Both the position numbers and the translations under genes were made by a program. The notes under the pieces were generated by a model, which did no database searches, was not told the DNA's origin, and was given only the letters and a program-made list of their open reading frames with translations. Of a stretch of DNA of 47,059 nucleotides, positions 1 through 9,155 are shown one piece after another. How positions within the stretch are numbered: position 1 is the stretch's first letter; each line of letters opens with the position of its first letter. Source of the DNA: Oscillospiraceae bacterium (GTDB taxonomy: Bacteria; Bacillota; Clostridia; Oscillospirales; SIG519); contig SVMS01000013.1 of NCBI GenBank assembly GCA_015067255.1, forward strand, positions 1 through 47,059, read 5' to 3'.

Positions 1-240
1 AGGCGGCGGTCGGCAACGTCCCCTGTTGCGGTGCCCGAAATTTTCTGCTCGCTGTTCGCTTCGCAAAATTTCGACCGCTGCCACTCCTTATTGCTCCCTT
101 TATCCGCCACAGGCGGCGGTCGGCAACGTCCCCTGTTGCGGTGCCCGAAATTTTCTGCTCGCTGTTCGCTTCGCAAAATTTCGACCGCTGCCACTCCTTA
201 TTGCTCCCTTTATCCGCCACAGGCGGCGGTCGCAAACGTC
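1..240. repeat. 110-bp tandem repeat, GC-rich
   Basis: Two full units (1-110 and 111-220) are identical, and a third begins at 221 and decays after about 20 bases. The window starts inside the array, so the true copy number is unknown. The unit is much richer in GC than its surroundings and contains short complementary words such as GCTCGCTG and TTCGCTTCGC. Short reading frames cross it because 110 is not a multiple of three; they have no ribosome site and I treat them as non-coding. No gene is visible from 1 to 464. Confidence 0.9.
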
Positions 241-372
241 CCCACTTCGATACGTATCCGTATATACATATATTGTGCCAAATTAGAATATCGCATTTGA
301 AGTTAAAAGTCAATAGCTTTAAATTAAAAAAAAGTGCAAAAAATATTTTTTCAAAATTTGTTATTTTTGACG

Positions 373-401
373 TTGAAAAAAATATTTAATAGTTATATAA
401 T
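373..401 (+). promoter_or_regulatory. Putative sigma-A promoter upstream of carD
   Basis: TTGAAA at 373-378 and TATAAT at 396-401 are separated by 17 bases. The carD start is about 64 bases downstream of the -10 box. It probably drives carD-ispD-ispF, which overlap each other. Confidence 0.6.
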
Positions 402-464
402 GTATATATGATTTAATGGTATAAAAGCGGCTTTTTGCTGTGTTTACATTGAGGAGGTTTTGTT

Positions 465-944
465 ATGTTTAAAGTTGGAGATAAGGTTTTATGTCCTATG
501 CACGGTGCAGGCTATATAGAGAGCATAACCCGTAAGGAAACGGAAGGCGGAGAGATAGATGTTTATTTTGTTCGTCTTTTAGGTGGGCTTAAGCTTACTA
601 TTCCCGAAACAATAGCAGATTCTTCTCATATGAGAGAGATTATAGAGAAGGAGACAGCTCTTTCTGTTATTGAGGGCTTTGAAGCCTTGGAGACCGACTT
701 TGATGATAACTGGTCCAAGCGTTATAAAGAAAACATTGAGCGCATTAAAAGCGGAGATGCGCATGAGGTGTCAAGAGTTTATAAATATCTTTGTCTTCGC
801 AACGTGACAAAGGGGCTGTCTGCAGGGGAAAGAAAAATGTATCAGACAGCGCGTCAAATTTTACTTAGCGAGCTTTCAATGGCGTTGGACACCGACAAAA
901 GTGAAATTGAGAAGCGTCTGTCCGATATGCTTCGCAGAAATTGA
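465..944 (+). CDS. carD: CarD/CdnL-family transcription regulator
   Basis: A 159-residue protein with the CarD family layout. The N-terminal RNA-polymerase-interacting beta domain (about residues 1-60) begins FKVGDKVLCPMHGAGYIESI, and a helical C-terminal domain with basic patches (about 65-159) follows. Family members bind the RNA polymerase beta subunit and stabilise open promoter complexes. The ATG is preceded by GAGGAGG at good spacing. The stop overlaps the proposed TTG start of ispD by three bases (TTGA), which indicates translational coupling. CarD next to ispD-ispF is a familiar order in Clostridia. Confidence 0.9.
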   Translation: MFKVGDKVLCPMHGAGYIESITRKETEGGEIDVYFVRLLGGLKLTIPETIADSSHMREIIEKETALSVIEGFEALETDFDDNWSKRYKENIERIKSGDAHEVSRVYKYLCLRNVTKGLSAGERKMYQTARQILLSELSMALDTDKSEIEKRLSDMLRRN

Positions 945-1666
945 TTAAAAGATGTGATTTTTTGAATAGATATACTGTTGCTGTTATTGCGGCTGCGGGA
1001 AGCGGCTCCCGAATGGGAATGGATAAAAACAAACTTTTTCTTGAATTTGTAGGAAAGCCTGTTCTTTTGCATACTCTGCAGCAATTTCAAGATGCTGAAA
1101 ATATTGACAGAATTATTATTTCTACACGCCCTGAGTTTATTGATGAAATTAAAAAACAGGTGCATAACAATAAAATAACAAAGGTTTCAGACATAATTGC
1201 CGGCGGCAGCACCCGTCAGCAATCAGTTCGTGCGGCTGTTGAGCTTTGTAAGGATGCAGATTTTATTGCAATACACGACGGCGCCCGTCCCTTTGCAGAC
1301 GGCACTCTTGTTGACAGAATTTGCGAGGCGGCGTATGAGTACAATGCAGCGGCGCCCGGAACAAAGGTTAAGGATACTGTTAAAAAGGTTGACGAAAATG
1401 GCTTTATTTGTGCTACTGTTAACCGTAATGAGCTTGTAAATATTCAGACTCCTCAGATTTTCAGCTATAAGCTTTATTGTCAGGCAATAGACAATGCCGA
1501 AAAAAACAAGGCTGACTATACCGATGACTGTCAATTGATTGAAAGCTTAGGCGTGAAAATTAAAATTGTTGAAGGCGATTATCTCAACATTAAAATAACT
1601 ACTCCCGAGGATATTCTCTTTGCACAACAGATTTTTTCAAGCAGGTGTGATAAATGTTCAGAATAG
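941..1666 (+). CDS. ispD: 2-C-methyl-D-erythritol 4-phosphate cytidylyltransferase
   Basis: Third step of the non-mevalonate isoprenoid pathway: transfers CMP from CTP to methylerythritol phosphate. The 241-residue product has the nucleotide-binding loop [10 protein letters not shown] near residues 18-27, a following conserved Lys, and the family motif HDGARPF near residue 109. The start is uncertain. TTG at 941 overlaps the carD stop, and TTG at 962 lies only 10 codons before the conserved [10 protein letters not shown] strand; neither has a strong ribosome site. The 3' end overlaps ispF by 13 bases, as expected for consecutive enzymes of one pathway. Confidence 0.92.
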   Translation: MIKRCDFLNRYTVAVIAAAGSGSRMGMDKNKLFLEFVGKPVLLHTLQQFQDAENIDRIIISTRPEFIDEIKKQVHNNKITKVSDIIAGGSTRQQSVRAAVELCKDADFIAIHDGARPFADGTLVDRICEAAYEYNAAAPGTKVKDTVKKVDENGFICATVNRNELVNIQTPQIFSYKLYCQAIDNAEKNKADYTDDCQLIESLGVKIKIVEGDYLNIKITTPEDILFAQQIFSSRCDKCSE

Positions 1667-2130
1667 GAAACGGCTACGATGTTCATAAACTTGTAGAGGG
1701 CAGAAAGCTTATAATAGGCGGGGTTGATATTCCCTATGAAAAAGGTCTTTTGGGCCATTCTGACGCCGATGTTTTAGTACACGCTGTTATGGATGCTCTT
1801 TTGGGAGCTTTATGCTTAGGCGATATAGGAAAGCTTTTTCCAGACAGCGACGAAAAATACAAAGGGGCAGACAGCCTTTTGCTTTTGAAGCACGTTGCTT
1901 CTCTTATTAAGGAAAAAGGCTTTTTTATTGAGAATATAGATTCTATTGTTGTTGCTCAGGCTCCGAAAATGGCGCCTCATATTGTTCAAATGCGAGAAAA
2001 CATTGCAAAGACTTTAGAAATTTCAATAAATCAAGTAAATGTAAAGGCTACAACCGAAGAAAAAATGGGCTTTACAGGTGAGGGCTTGGGAATAAGCTCA
2101 TATGCAGTTGCTATGCTTAAAAGCAAATAA
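1654..2130 (+). CDS. ispF: 2-C-methyl-D-erythritol 2,4-cyclodiphosphate synthase
   Basis: Fifth step of the methylerythritol phosphate pathway; cyclises CDP-methylerythritol 2-phosphate with release of CMP. At 158 residues it has the usual length. The metal-site motif GYDVHKL is at residues 6-12, [11 protein letters not shown] is near 36-46, and the C-terminal signature [17 protein letters not shown] is present. The ATG lies inside the end of ispD, in a different frame, pointing to coupled translation. Confidence 0.95.
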   Translation: MFRIGNGYDVHKLVEGRKLIIGGVDIPYEKGLLGHSDADVLVHAVMDALLGALCLGDIGKLFPDSDEKYKGADSLLLLKHVASLIKEKGFFIENIDSIVVAQAPKMAPHIVQMRENIAKTLEISINQVNVKATTEEKMGFTGEGLGISSYAVAMLKSK

Positions 2131-2199
2131 TTTGATTACAAACAGTAGTTTTTATATGTATAAATACATTTAGTATTCAAAAAAGGAGAGGTGAAAAGA

Positions 2200-3516
2200 G
2201 TGAAGCTGAGAATTTTTACGTTTATAATTACAGCTATATTTCTTTTCAGCTCTTTTTGCGTTTTTGCAGAGGAAACAAATCAGCCTGAAATAAATGCGCA
2301 ATCTGCTATTGCTTTGCATATGGGTACGGGCATAAGCGCTTTTGAAAAAAATGCTGACGAAAAGGTATTTGTTGGCTGTGCGGCAAAAATAATGACGGCA
2401 ATTCTTGCCATTGAGAAAGACCCTGATATGACACAAAAGGTAGAGGTTTCGGAAGAGGCGCTTAAAGGAATAACCTCTATAAGCTCGGCAAAGATTAAAG
2501 AGGGCGAAATTCTGACGGTTGAGGATTTGCTGTATTGTCTTATGGTGGCAACCTCCAATGAAGCGGCGGCAATCCTTGCGGAGTTTGTATCGGGCACAGA
2601 GGAAGAATTTGTCAAGCTTATGAATGAAAAGGCTAAGGAGATAGGAGCGCAGAGCACAACCTTTACAAATCCTCAGGGCACTTATTCTGCTTCGGCGCTT
2701 ACCACTGCCAGAGATGTTGCGAAAATAGTCGGATATGCGTATTCCTTAGACGGCTTTATGGATATTGCAGATGCCACTGTATATAAAATTGATAAAACCA
2801 ATAAAAACGAAGCAAGAAGAATTTATTCCAACAATCAACTTATAAATAATGTTTCCGATTATTATTCTTCTATTGCAAAGGGTGTTAAAACCTCTGCTAC
2901 GGCGGAAGGCGGAGCAAGTCTTGCTACAATAGGAGAGAAAAAAATAGGGAACGCTTTAGAAAGAGTTATAGTAGTTGTTATGGGCTGTCAGAAAACTCAG
3001 GAAAACTCTGCTCTTAACAATACCTTTGTAGATTGCAAAACCTTGCTCAACTGGTTTTATAACAATCATAAGGTTGTAACCTTAGTTAAAAAGAATGAGC
3101 CTGTTACCGAGATAAAGGTTGAGCTGTCTGACACAAAGGATTTTGCTCTTTTGGCTATCAGCGAAAATTTCAGCTCTCTTGTACCTAAAAACTATTCAAG
3201 TGACAAGCTTGAGATAACCTTTGACATTCCCGAAAGCATTATGGCACCTGTTCAAAAGGGTCAGGTAGTGGGAAAAGCGTATCTTAAATATGACGGGTAT
3301 GAATACGGAAGCGTAGATTTAATATCACAGTCGGATATTTCAAGAAGCGCTATGCTATACTATTCTTATCAGCTCAATTTGTTTTTCAAAAACATATGGG
3401 TAAGGGTTATATCTATAATTATAGGAATACTTTTTGTTCTATACATTATTTATACCATTCTTTATAACAAATCAAGGCGTAAGCGCAAGCGTGTAAAACG
3501 CAGAATTAAATTTTAA
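2200..3516 (+). CDS. D-alanyl-D-alanine carboxypeptidase family protein (PBP5-like) with altered active site
   Basis: Membrane-anchored serine-type D,D-peptidase homologue. From the GTG at 2200 (nine bases after AGGAGAG) it is 438 residues; a GTG at 2191 is too close to that ribosome site. It has a signal peptide (residues 1-23), a peptidase S11 domain, a C-terminal beta region, and one C-terminal membrane helix followed by a very basic tail. All three active-site motifs differ from consensus. The position of the catalytic serine in SxxK is Cys60 (CAAK, 60-63), SxN is TSN (118-120), and KTG is KTS (230-232). The protein is otherwise full length with a conserved fold, for example NPQG and LTTARDVAKI. 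It may be a cysteine variant or an inactive wall-binding pseudoenzyme. Confidence 0.82.
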   Translation: MKLRIFTFIITAIFLFSSFCVFAEETNQPEINAQSAIALHMGTGISAFEKNADEKVFVGCAAKIMTAILAIEKDPDMTQKVEVSEEALKGITSISSAKIKEGEILTVEDLLYCLMVATSNEAAAILAEFVSGTEEEFVKLMNEKAKEIGAQSTTFTNPQGTYSASALTTARDVAKIVGYAYSLDGFMDIADATVYKIDKTNKNEARRIYSNNQLINNVSDYYSSIAKGVKTSATAEGGASLATIGEKKIGNALERVIVVVMGCQKTQENSALNNTFVDCKTLLNWFYNNHKVVTLVKKNEPVTEIKVELSDTKDFALLAISENFSSLVPKNYSSDKLEITFDIPESIMAPVQKGQVVGKAYLKYDGYEYGSVDLISQSDISRSAMLYYSYQLNLFFKNIWVRVISIIIGILFVLYIIYTILYNKSRRKRKRVKRRIKF

Positions 3517-3539
3517 AAAAGGACGGCGCAAAAGCAAAA

Positions 3540-4208
3540 ATGAATTTATTGGCTGTTGAATGCTCTGCGGTTGCAGCATCCTGTGCCATATTTACACAGG
3601 GTAAGCTGACTGCTGAATTTTTTATAAATAACGGATTGACTCATTCTCAGACGCTTATACCTATGATTGAGGGCGCTTTTGAAATGTCAGGGCAAGCTTT
3701 GGACAGTATTGATGCTATTGCAATCAGTATAGGTCCCGGCTCCTTTACAGGCGTCAGAATAGGAATATGCACGGTGAAAGGACTTGCGGCATCAAGAAAA
3801 ATCCCCTGTATTCCTGTTTCCACTTTAGAAGGAATGGCATATTCCCATCTTAATTTAAAGGGAATACTATGTCCTGCTATGGATGCAAGATGCAGTAGAG
3901 TTTATAACGCTCTTTTCAGATGCGAAAACGGCAAAATCACCCGTCTTTGTCCAGATAGGGCAATTACGGTTGAGGATTTATATAAAGAACTTTCCGAATT
4001 TAAAGAAGATATATATCTTATGGGGGACGGAGCAGAGCTTTGCTATGAAAGCTTTGAAAAAAAGCTTGCTCTTTTACTTCCCGAAAACGTAAGATTTCAG
4101 CACGCATCGGGGGTTGGGCTTGCGGCGCTTGAAAAAAATTACGAAGAAAGTATAATTTCACCCGATAAACTATTGCCTTTTTATTTAAGAGGTGCTAAAA
4201 TAAATTAG
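3540..4208 (+). CDS. tsaB: tRNA threonylcarbamoyladenosine biosynthesis protein TsaB
   Basis: Partner of TsaD and TsaE in making N6-threonylcarbamoyladenosine at position 37 of ANN-decoding tRNAs. The 222 residues contain an ASKHA-type N terminus (LLAVECSAVAASCAIF) and the TsaB signature SIGPGSFTGVRIG near residues 62-74. The N-terminal phosphate-loop residues are ECS where DTS is usual. The C-terminal half is less conserved, as in other TsaB proteins. Confidence 0.9.
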   Translation: MNLLAVECSAVAASCAIFTQGKLTAEFFINNGLTHSQTLIPMIEGAFEMSGQALDSIDAIAISIGPGSFTGVRIGICTVKGLAASRKIPCIPVSTLEGMAYSHLNLKGILCPAMDARCSRVYNALFRCENGKITRLCPDRAITVEDLYKELSEFKEDIYLMGDGAELCYESFEKKLALLLPENVRFQHASGVGLAALEKNYEESIISPDKLLPFYLRGAKIN

Positions 4209-4238
4209 ATTTTAAAGTTAAGAAAGGAAAGAATTACA

Positions 4239-4682
4239 ATGATAGCTATCGGTTCAGACCACGGCGGCTATGAGCTTAAACAAGCAATTAAAAAACATCT
4301 TGACGAAAGAAAAATTGAATATAAGGATTACGGAACCTATTCCACCGACTCTTGTAATTATGCCGATTTCGGTGAAGCTGTTGCAAATGCTGTTGCGGGC
4401 GGAGAATGTGAAAAAGGTATTCTTGTATGCGGAACAGGTATAGGAATTTCCATAGCCGCAAACAAGGTTAACGGAATAAGAGCAGCTTGCTGTTCAGATA
4501 CCTTCTCAGCACGTATGACAAGACTTCATAATGACGCAAACATTATTTCTATGGGCGGTCGTGTAGTAGGCCCCGGACTTGCTTGCGATATGGTTGACTT
4601 GTTCTTAGATACTGAATTTGAAGGCGGAAGACACGCTGAAAGAATAGCTTGCTTTACCAAAATAGAAAATAAGCAAAAATAA
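4239..4682 (+). CDS. rpiB: Ribose 5-phosphate isomerase B
   Basis: Interconverts ribose 5-phosphate and ribulose 5-phosphate. The 147-residue product shows the RpiB/LacAB motifs GSDHGGYELK (5-14), CGTGIGISIAANK (about 66-78, containing the active-site Cys) and the C-terminal GGRHAERI. The ATG has AGAAAGGAAAG upstream. It is followed by a sugar isomerase-like cupin and upp, so the neighbourhood links pentose phosphate supply with PRPP-dependent uracil salvage. Confidence 0.95.
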   Translation: MIAIGSDHGGYELKQAIKKHLDERKIEYKDYGTYSTDSCNYADFGEAVANAVAGGECEKGILVCGTGIGISIAANKVNGIRAACCSDTFSARMTRLHNDANIISMGGRVVGPGLACDMVDLFLDTEFEGGRHAERIACFTKIENKQK

Positions 4683-4704
4683 ATTTATATAAAGGAGAAC
4701 AGTT

Positions 4705-5244
4705 ATGAAAAAATCACTTTATAACGAGGTTAAAGAAAAGGCACTGGAAATATACAAGAAGGCAAACATTGTGCTGACACAGGAGGAGATAGACAATCTT
4801 GAAATAGCAGATTTCGGACTTGATGATATTTACAAAACAGGTCTTGAAATAGTTACTTATGTAAATACCGACAGATGCTGTGCTAAAGAGCTTGCTATGC
4901 TTCCCAATCAGACCTGTCCTGAGCACATTCACGTACCGATAGAAAATATCGGATATATAGGCAAGGAAGAGACTTTCAGATGCAGATTCGGTGAAGTATA
5001 TTTATATGTAAGCGGTCCTAAGGAGAAGGAGCCTTCCGTACAGCATCCCGAAGGAAAATATACAGTTTTCCACGAAATCAAATTATTACCCGGTCAGCAG
5101 TACACTCTTGCTCCCAATACATTACACTGGTTCCAGGCAGGAGATGAGGGCGCTGTAGTTTCCGAATTTTCAACCTCAAGCTATGACGAGTGCGACGTAT
5201 TTACCGACGAAAGAATTTCAAGACTTCCCACAATAGAAGACTAA
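4705..5244 (+). CDS. D-lyxose ketol-isomerase-like cupin
   Basis: A 179-residue single-domain cupin of the bacterial D-lyxose isomerase family, which interconverts D-lyxose and D-xylulose (some members also act on D-mannose). Visible metal-binding elements are CPEHIH near residue 72, a downstream Glu, and LHWFQAGDEGAVVSEFS near 139-155. AAAGGAG precedes the ATG. Its position between rpiB and upp suggests a pentose-related substrate. Substrate assignment by family alone is uncertain. Confidence 0.8.
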   Translation: MKKSLYNEVKEKALEIYKKANIVLTQEEIDNLEIADFGLDDIYKTGLEIVTYVNTDRCCAKELAMLPNQTCPEHIHVPIENIGYIGKEETFRCRFGEVYLYVSGPKEKEPSVQHPEGKYTVFHEIKLLPGQQYTLAPNTLHWFQAGDEGAVVSEFSTSSYDECDVFTDERISRLPTIED

Positions 5245-5258
5245 TATAAGGAGAATAA

Positions 5259-5894
<636 letters not shown>

Positions 5895-5899
5895 GGACT

Positions 5900-7024
5900 A
5901 TGATAAAAGCCGAAAAGACACTTCATTATATATGGCTTACTCTTTGCGGCGGTGTCGGAACGGCTCGCACCTCGAAGGTTTTCGGGCATTTTAAAAACGA
6001 TGCTACCGCTGTCTACAAGGCAAAGCTCAGCAACTATCTTGATGTTGACGGATTGTCGGAAAAAGATGCTCAGCTCTTTTGCAATAAGGACTTGAGTGAG
6101 GCAAAAAGAATTGCAGAGCTGTGCAGGAATAAAGGAATTGACATAATAGCCTTTGAGGATGAAAGATATCCTCAAAGGCTAAAAACAATTAAGCCCCTTT
6201 GTCCTGTTCTATATGTAAAAGGCGTTATACCTAAAGGCATTGACGGATTTTCAATAGCTGTGGTAGGAACAAGACGTCCTACCGAATACGGCTTTTTCTG
6301 TGCTAAATATATCGCACAGGAGCTTGCCGATAATGGAATTATTGTAGTCAGCGGAATGGCAGAGGGTATTGACGGAGCAGCGCAAAGACAGGTGCTTGAC
6401 AATCAAGGTCAAACGGTGGCAGTGCTTGGCTCATCGGCAGACTATCCCTATCCTTATATAAATAGAGATATCTATAACAGGATTTCAAAAAGCGGAGCAA
6501 TTATAAGTGAGTATCCGCCTATTACAAAGCCTTTTCGTCAGAATTTTCCTGTAAGAAACCGTATCATTTCGGGTCTTTGTGCAGGAACGGTTGTTATAGA
6601 GGCGGGAGAAAGAAGCGGAGCTCTCATAACTGCCCATTGGGCACTTGAACAGGGTAAGGATATTTTTGCAGTGCCCGGAGAAATAACAAGCGCTCAAAGT
6701 GCGGGAACTAACCTGCTTATTAAAGACGGCGCAATTATGGTAACAAAAGCGCAGGATATAATTGATTATTATGACGGTATTTATTCAATAAATAAAAAGG
6801 AGATTAAAAAAGAAAAAACTTCTGAGCTTGAAGTCAGTTCCGAGGCTCAAAGAGTTTTAAGCTTTCTCTCTAAAACTCCAATTCATATTTCCGAACTGTC
6901 GGAACGTTCTCAAATAAGCATAGCTGAGCTGTCAGTTTCTATAATTGAGCTTGAAATTGCAGACAAGATTATTTGTCAGGCAGGCGGATTTATAAGACTT
7001 GGGTATGATGAATTCACTAAGTGA
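5900..7024 (+). CDS. dprA: DNA processing protein DprA/Smf
   Basis: Rossmann-fold single-strand DNA-binding protein that loads RecA on incoming DNA in transformation. The 374 residues comprise an N-terminal helical region, the Smf domain with VVGTRRPTEYG, SGMAEGIDGAAQ and FPVRNRIISGL motifs (about 115-290), and a C-terminal winged-helix-like region (about 305-374). The last codons and the stop lie in a perfect inverted repeat (arms 7006-7017 and 7021-7032), so the 3' end is part of the adjoining hairpin element. No other competence gene is in the window. Confidence 0.95.
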   Translation: MIKAEKTLHYIWLTLCGGVGTARTSKVFGHFKNDATAVYKAKLSNYLDVDGLSEKDAQLFCNKDLSEAKRIAELCRNKGIDIIAFEDERYPQRLKTIKPLCPVLYVKGVIPKGIDGFSIAVVGTRRPTEYGFFCAKYIAQELADNGIIVVSGMAEGIDGAAQRQVLDNQGQTVAVLGSSADYPYPYINRDIYNRISKSGAIISEYPPITKPFRQNFPVRNRIISGLCAGTVVIEAGERSGALITAHWALEQGKDIFAVPGEITSAQSAGTNLLIKDGAIMVTKAQDIIDYYDGIYSINKKEIKKEKTSELEVSSEAQRVLSFLSKTPIHISELSERSQISIAELSVSIIELEIADKIICQAGGFIRLGYDEFTK

Positions 7025-7258
7025 ATTCATCAACTAAGTTTGCCCTGACGGGCAAGTGAAGTTATCTGAGATAGTGAAGTTTACTTCGTAAGTGAAGTTC
7101 TGCCTTGCGGCAGAATGGCAAACTTAACTTCATTTTTGAAAATCAAAAATTTCACTGCGTAAGCAACTTCACTTTGAACGGATGTTCAAAACTTCACAAA
7201 ATGCTTTGCATTTGAACTGTTCATTTTCAGCGTTGCATAGCAACGCATCAATATAAAT
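7006..7258. repeat. Multi-hairpin array element, type A copy 1
   Basis: A series of short palindromes separated by a constant linker. After the dprA-end palindrome, hairpins TGCCC/GGGCA, TATC/GATA, TTAC/GTAA and TCTGCC/GGCAGA are spaced by GTGAAGT. The motif GGCAAACTTAACTTC follows at 7118-7132; its first nine bases pair with AAGTTTGCC at 7036. Beyond it, hairpins TTTTTGA/TCAAAAA, TTGAAC/GTTCAA and AAATGC/GCATTT are spaced by ACTTCAC, the reverse complement of the first linker. The same plan recurs near 38203 and 42311 with different stems. It is not coding. Confidence 0.75.
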
Positions 7259-7570
7259 TTTGTGAGGAATTTACATCATATCGACAATGAATTTCTCCTG
7301 ACTTGGCACAAATTTTCCTCAAAAGAAAAAAAGTGCTTGCATTTTCTTTTTAGATGTGGTATAGTATCATTACCTATTTGTCAGGTAATGTATCAATTTC
7401 ATAAAAAATCCTTTAACAGATGCGGTTTTCCGAGCTGTTTTTTTCAGCGGAAATTGTATCGAGTGATTTTTTATGCGCAAAAATACGGTTGCAGAAAATC
7501 TGCTTTTGCACCGTTCTGACAGTGTACTGTGTCAGCAGTATTAGGGAGGCAAAACAGGAGGTGCCGAAAA
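7025..7570. other. Gene-free interval between dprA and rpmG
   Basis: I see no convincing gene here. It contains the hairpin array up to about 7258, an AT-rich stretch, the rpmG promoter at 7337-7365 and a leader of about 200 bases. A hairpin CATTACCT/AGGTAATG (7368-7375 and 7383-7390) sits at the expected transcription start, and another, CTGACA/TGTCAG (7516-7521 and 7530-7535), lies just before the rpmG ribosome site. Confidence 0.7.
7337..7365 (+). promoter_or_regulatory. Putative promoter of the rpmG-secE-nusG block
   Basis: TTGCAT (7337-7342) and TATAGT (7360-7365) are separated by 17 bases. The transcript would begin at about 7372, at the base of a small hairpin, leaving a leader of about 200 bases before rpmG. 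Confidence 0.6.
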
Positions 7571-7720
7571 ATGAGAGTAAAAATTACTTTAGCGTGCACA
7601 GAGTGCAAGCAGCGCAATTACGACACAATTAAGAACAAGAAAAACGATCCTGACAGACTTGAGATGAACAAGTATTGCAGATTTTGTCGTAAGCACACTC
7701 TTCACAGAGAAACAAAATAA
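7571..7720 (+). CDS. rpmG: 50S ribosomal protein L33
   Basis: A 49-residue L33 starting at the ATG that follows AGGAGGTG (7556-7563) with seven bases of spacing. An upstream in-frame ATG at 7529 lacks this signal. It is the zinc-binding form, with CTEC near residue 9 and CRFC near residue 37. Its position ahead of secE and nusG is usual for Firmicutes. Confidence 0.95.
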   Translation: MRVKITLACTECKQRNYDTIKNKKNDPDRLEMNKYCRFCRKHTLHRETK

Positions 7721-7740
7721 TGTTAAAGGAGGAAGTTTGA

Positions 7741-7959
7741 ATGTCTACAGAAACAACAAAAAAGTCCTTTTTTAGCAAAATCAAGAATTATCTTAAAGAA
7801 AGCAAGAGTGAATTCAAGAAAATAGTTTGGCCTGCAAAGAAGCAGATTATCAATAACAGTATCGTTGTTATCATCGGTATTTTGGTATGCGGCTTGCTCG
7901 TTTCGGCTATTGACTTTATATTCACTAAGGGTATCGGTTTTATAATCGGACTTTTTTAA
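7741..7959 (+). CDS. secE: Preprotein translocase subunit SecE
   Basis: Small translocon subunit of 72 residues with a charged amphipathic N terminus (YLKESKSEFKKIVWP) and one membrane helix (about 40-68), the usual minimal bacterial SecE. AAAGGAGG precedes the ATG. It lies between rpmG and nusG in conserved order. Confidence 0.95.
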   Translation: MSTETTKKSFFSKIKNYLKESKSEFKKIVWPAKKQIINNSIVVIIGILVCGLLVSAIDFIFTKGIGFIIGLF

Positions 7960-7988
7960 TTATCTGAAGAGAGCAGGATGATACCGCT

Positions 7989-8513
7989 ATGTCAGAAGAA
8001 GCAAAATGGTATGTTGTCCACACTTATTCGGGATATGAAAACAAGGTAAAGGCAAATCTCGAAAAAATAGTGGAGATACGTAAAATCGAAAACCTTATAT
8101 GCGATGTTCGTGTTCCTACCGAAATCGTTGAAGAAATAAAGGAGAACAACGAGCGCAAAGAGGTTGAACGTAAAATTTTCCCCGGCTATGTTTTAGTAAA
8201 AATGGTTATGAATGACGATACCTGGTATATAGTTCGTAACATCAGAGGCGTAACCTCTTTTGTAGGTCCTGAGTCTGTGCCTGTTCCTCTTACTGAGGCT
8301 GAGGTATATGAACTGGGCGTAGAGAAGAAGGTAATAGAAGTAAGCTATAACGTAGGCGACAATGTCAAGGTTGTTGACGGTCCGTTGGACGGCTTTATCG
8401 GCGTTGTTGAGGAAATAGATATCATTAAGGAAAAGGTAAGGGTGACCGTTTCCATGTTCGGCAGAGAAACACCCGTTGAGCTTGATTTAAATCAGGTTTT
8501 GGCTATAGATTAA
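7989..8513 (+). CDS. nusG: Transcription termination/antitermination protein NusG
   Basis: A 174-residue NusG with an N-terminal NGN domain (WYVVHTYSGYENKVKANL, FPGYVLVKM) and a C-terminal KOW domain (GDNVKVVDGPLDGFIGVV, about 120-150). It binds the RNA polymerase clamp and affects pausing and termination. Confidence 0.97.
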   Translation: MSEEAKWYVVHTYSGYENKVKANLEKIVEIRKIENLICDVRVPTEIVEEIKENNERKEVERKIFPGYVLVKMVMNDDTWYIVRNIRGVTSFVGPESVPVPLTEAEVYELGVEKKVIEVSYNVGDNVKVVDGPLDGFIGVVEEIDIIKEKVRVTVSMFGRETPVELDLNQVLAID

Positions 8514-8566
8514 ATCAAGTTTTTATCCAAGGTAAAAGCGTTTTGCGTTTTTATAATGGTTAAACA

Positions 8567-8626
8567 CCAAATCATTGATTTGGCAATAACCCTTGCAATG
8601 AGTGTTGTGTACAAGCAACAATCATT
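8567..8626 (+). promoter_or_regulatory. Two hairpins in the nusG-rplK leader
   Basis: The 177-base spacer before rplK folds locally. CCAAATC/GATTTGG (8567-8573 and 8577-8583) is a perfect hairpin, and AATGAGTGTTG/CAACAATCATT (8597-8607 and 8616-8626) is nearly perfect. Neither is followed by a run of T, so they are not simple terminators. They precede the putative L1 site. Confidence 0.45.
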
Positions 8627-8630
8627 CACA

Positions 8631-8666
8631 GTGGGAGAGAAATTAAAATTTCTCGAAATTTACCAC
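8631..8666 (+). promoter_or_regulatory. Putative ribosomal protein L1 binding site, rplK leader
   Basis: GTGGGA, an inner stem GAGAAATT/AATTTCTC (8637-8644 and 8647-8654), then GAAATTTA and the closing CCAC (8663-8666). The two outer arms pair around an asymmetric loop rich in A on the 3' side. The same plan with a different inner stem recurs before rplA (9156-9186). L1 is known to repress its own operon by binding an mRNA mimic of its rRNA site. Assignment to L1 is inferred from structure and position. Confidence 0.5.
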
Positions 8667-8690
8667 ATATCTTTTAAGGAGGTGTAAGAA

Positions 8691-9116
8691 ATGGCTCAAA
8701 AGGTAACAGGCTTTATTAAGCTTCAGATTCCGGCAGGAAAAGCAACCCCTGCTCCCCCCGTCGGCCCCGCATTAGGTCAGCATGGTGTTAACATTATGCA
8801 GTTTACAAAGGAATTCAACGAAAGAACAAAAAATGACGCAGGTCTTATAATTCCGGTTGTTATAACCGTTTATGCAGACCGTTCATTTTCCTTTATAACA
8901 AAAACTCCGCCTGCAGCAGTTCTTATCAAAAAGGCTTGCGGTATTGAAAGCGGTTCAGGAGTTCCCAACAAGACAAAGGTTGCAAAAATTACACGTGAGC
9001 AGGTAAATGCTATCGCTACACAGAAAATGCCCGACCTTAATGCATCCAGCGTTGAATCAGCTGCAAGTATGATTGCAGGTACAGCACGCAGCATGGGTAT
9101 CGAGGTTGTTGACTAA
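8691..9116 (+). CDS. rplK: 50S ribosomal protein L11
   Basis: A 141-residue L11 with the proline-rich N-terminal signature [20 protein letters not shown] and the rRNA-binding C-terminal domain ending MGIEVVD. AAGGAGGTG precedes the ATG. It forms the stalk base with the L10-L12 complex encoded downstream. Confidence 0.98.
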   Translation: MAQKVTGFIKLQIPAGKATPAPPVGPALGQHGVNIMQFTKEFNERTKNDAGLIIPVVITVYADRSFSFITKTPPAAVLIKKACGIESGSGVPNKTKVAKITREQVNAIATQKMPDLNASSVESAASMIAGTARSMGIEVVD

Positions 9117-9155
9117 TTTTGTGTGCCATGTCGGATAAAGCTCCGACGCAAATAA

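Noticed and set aside
26-389. Three overlapping reading frames of 82-89 codons through the 110-bp repeat
   Set aside because: They exist because the repeat lacks stops in several frames. No ribosome site and no resemblance to a protein family.
7006-7258. CRISPR array
   Set aside because: Linkers are only 7-9 bases, the intervening segments are palindromes of unequal length, and no cas gene is present.
7262-7519. 85-codon frame before rpmG
   Set aside because: It crosses the rpmG promoter and leader hairpins and has no ribosome site or recognisable product.
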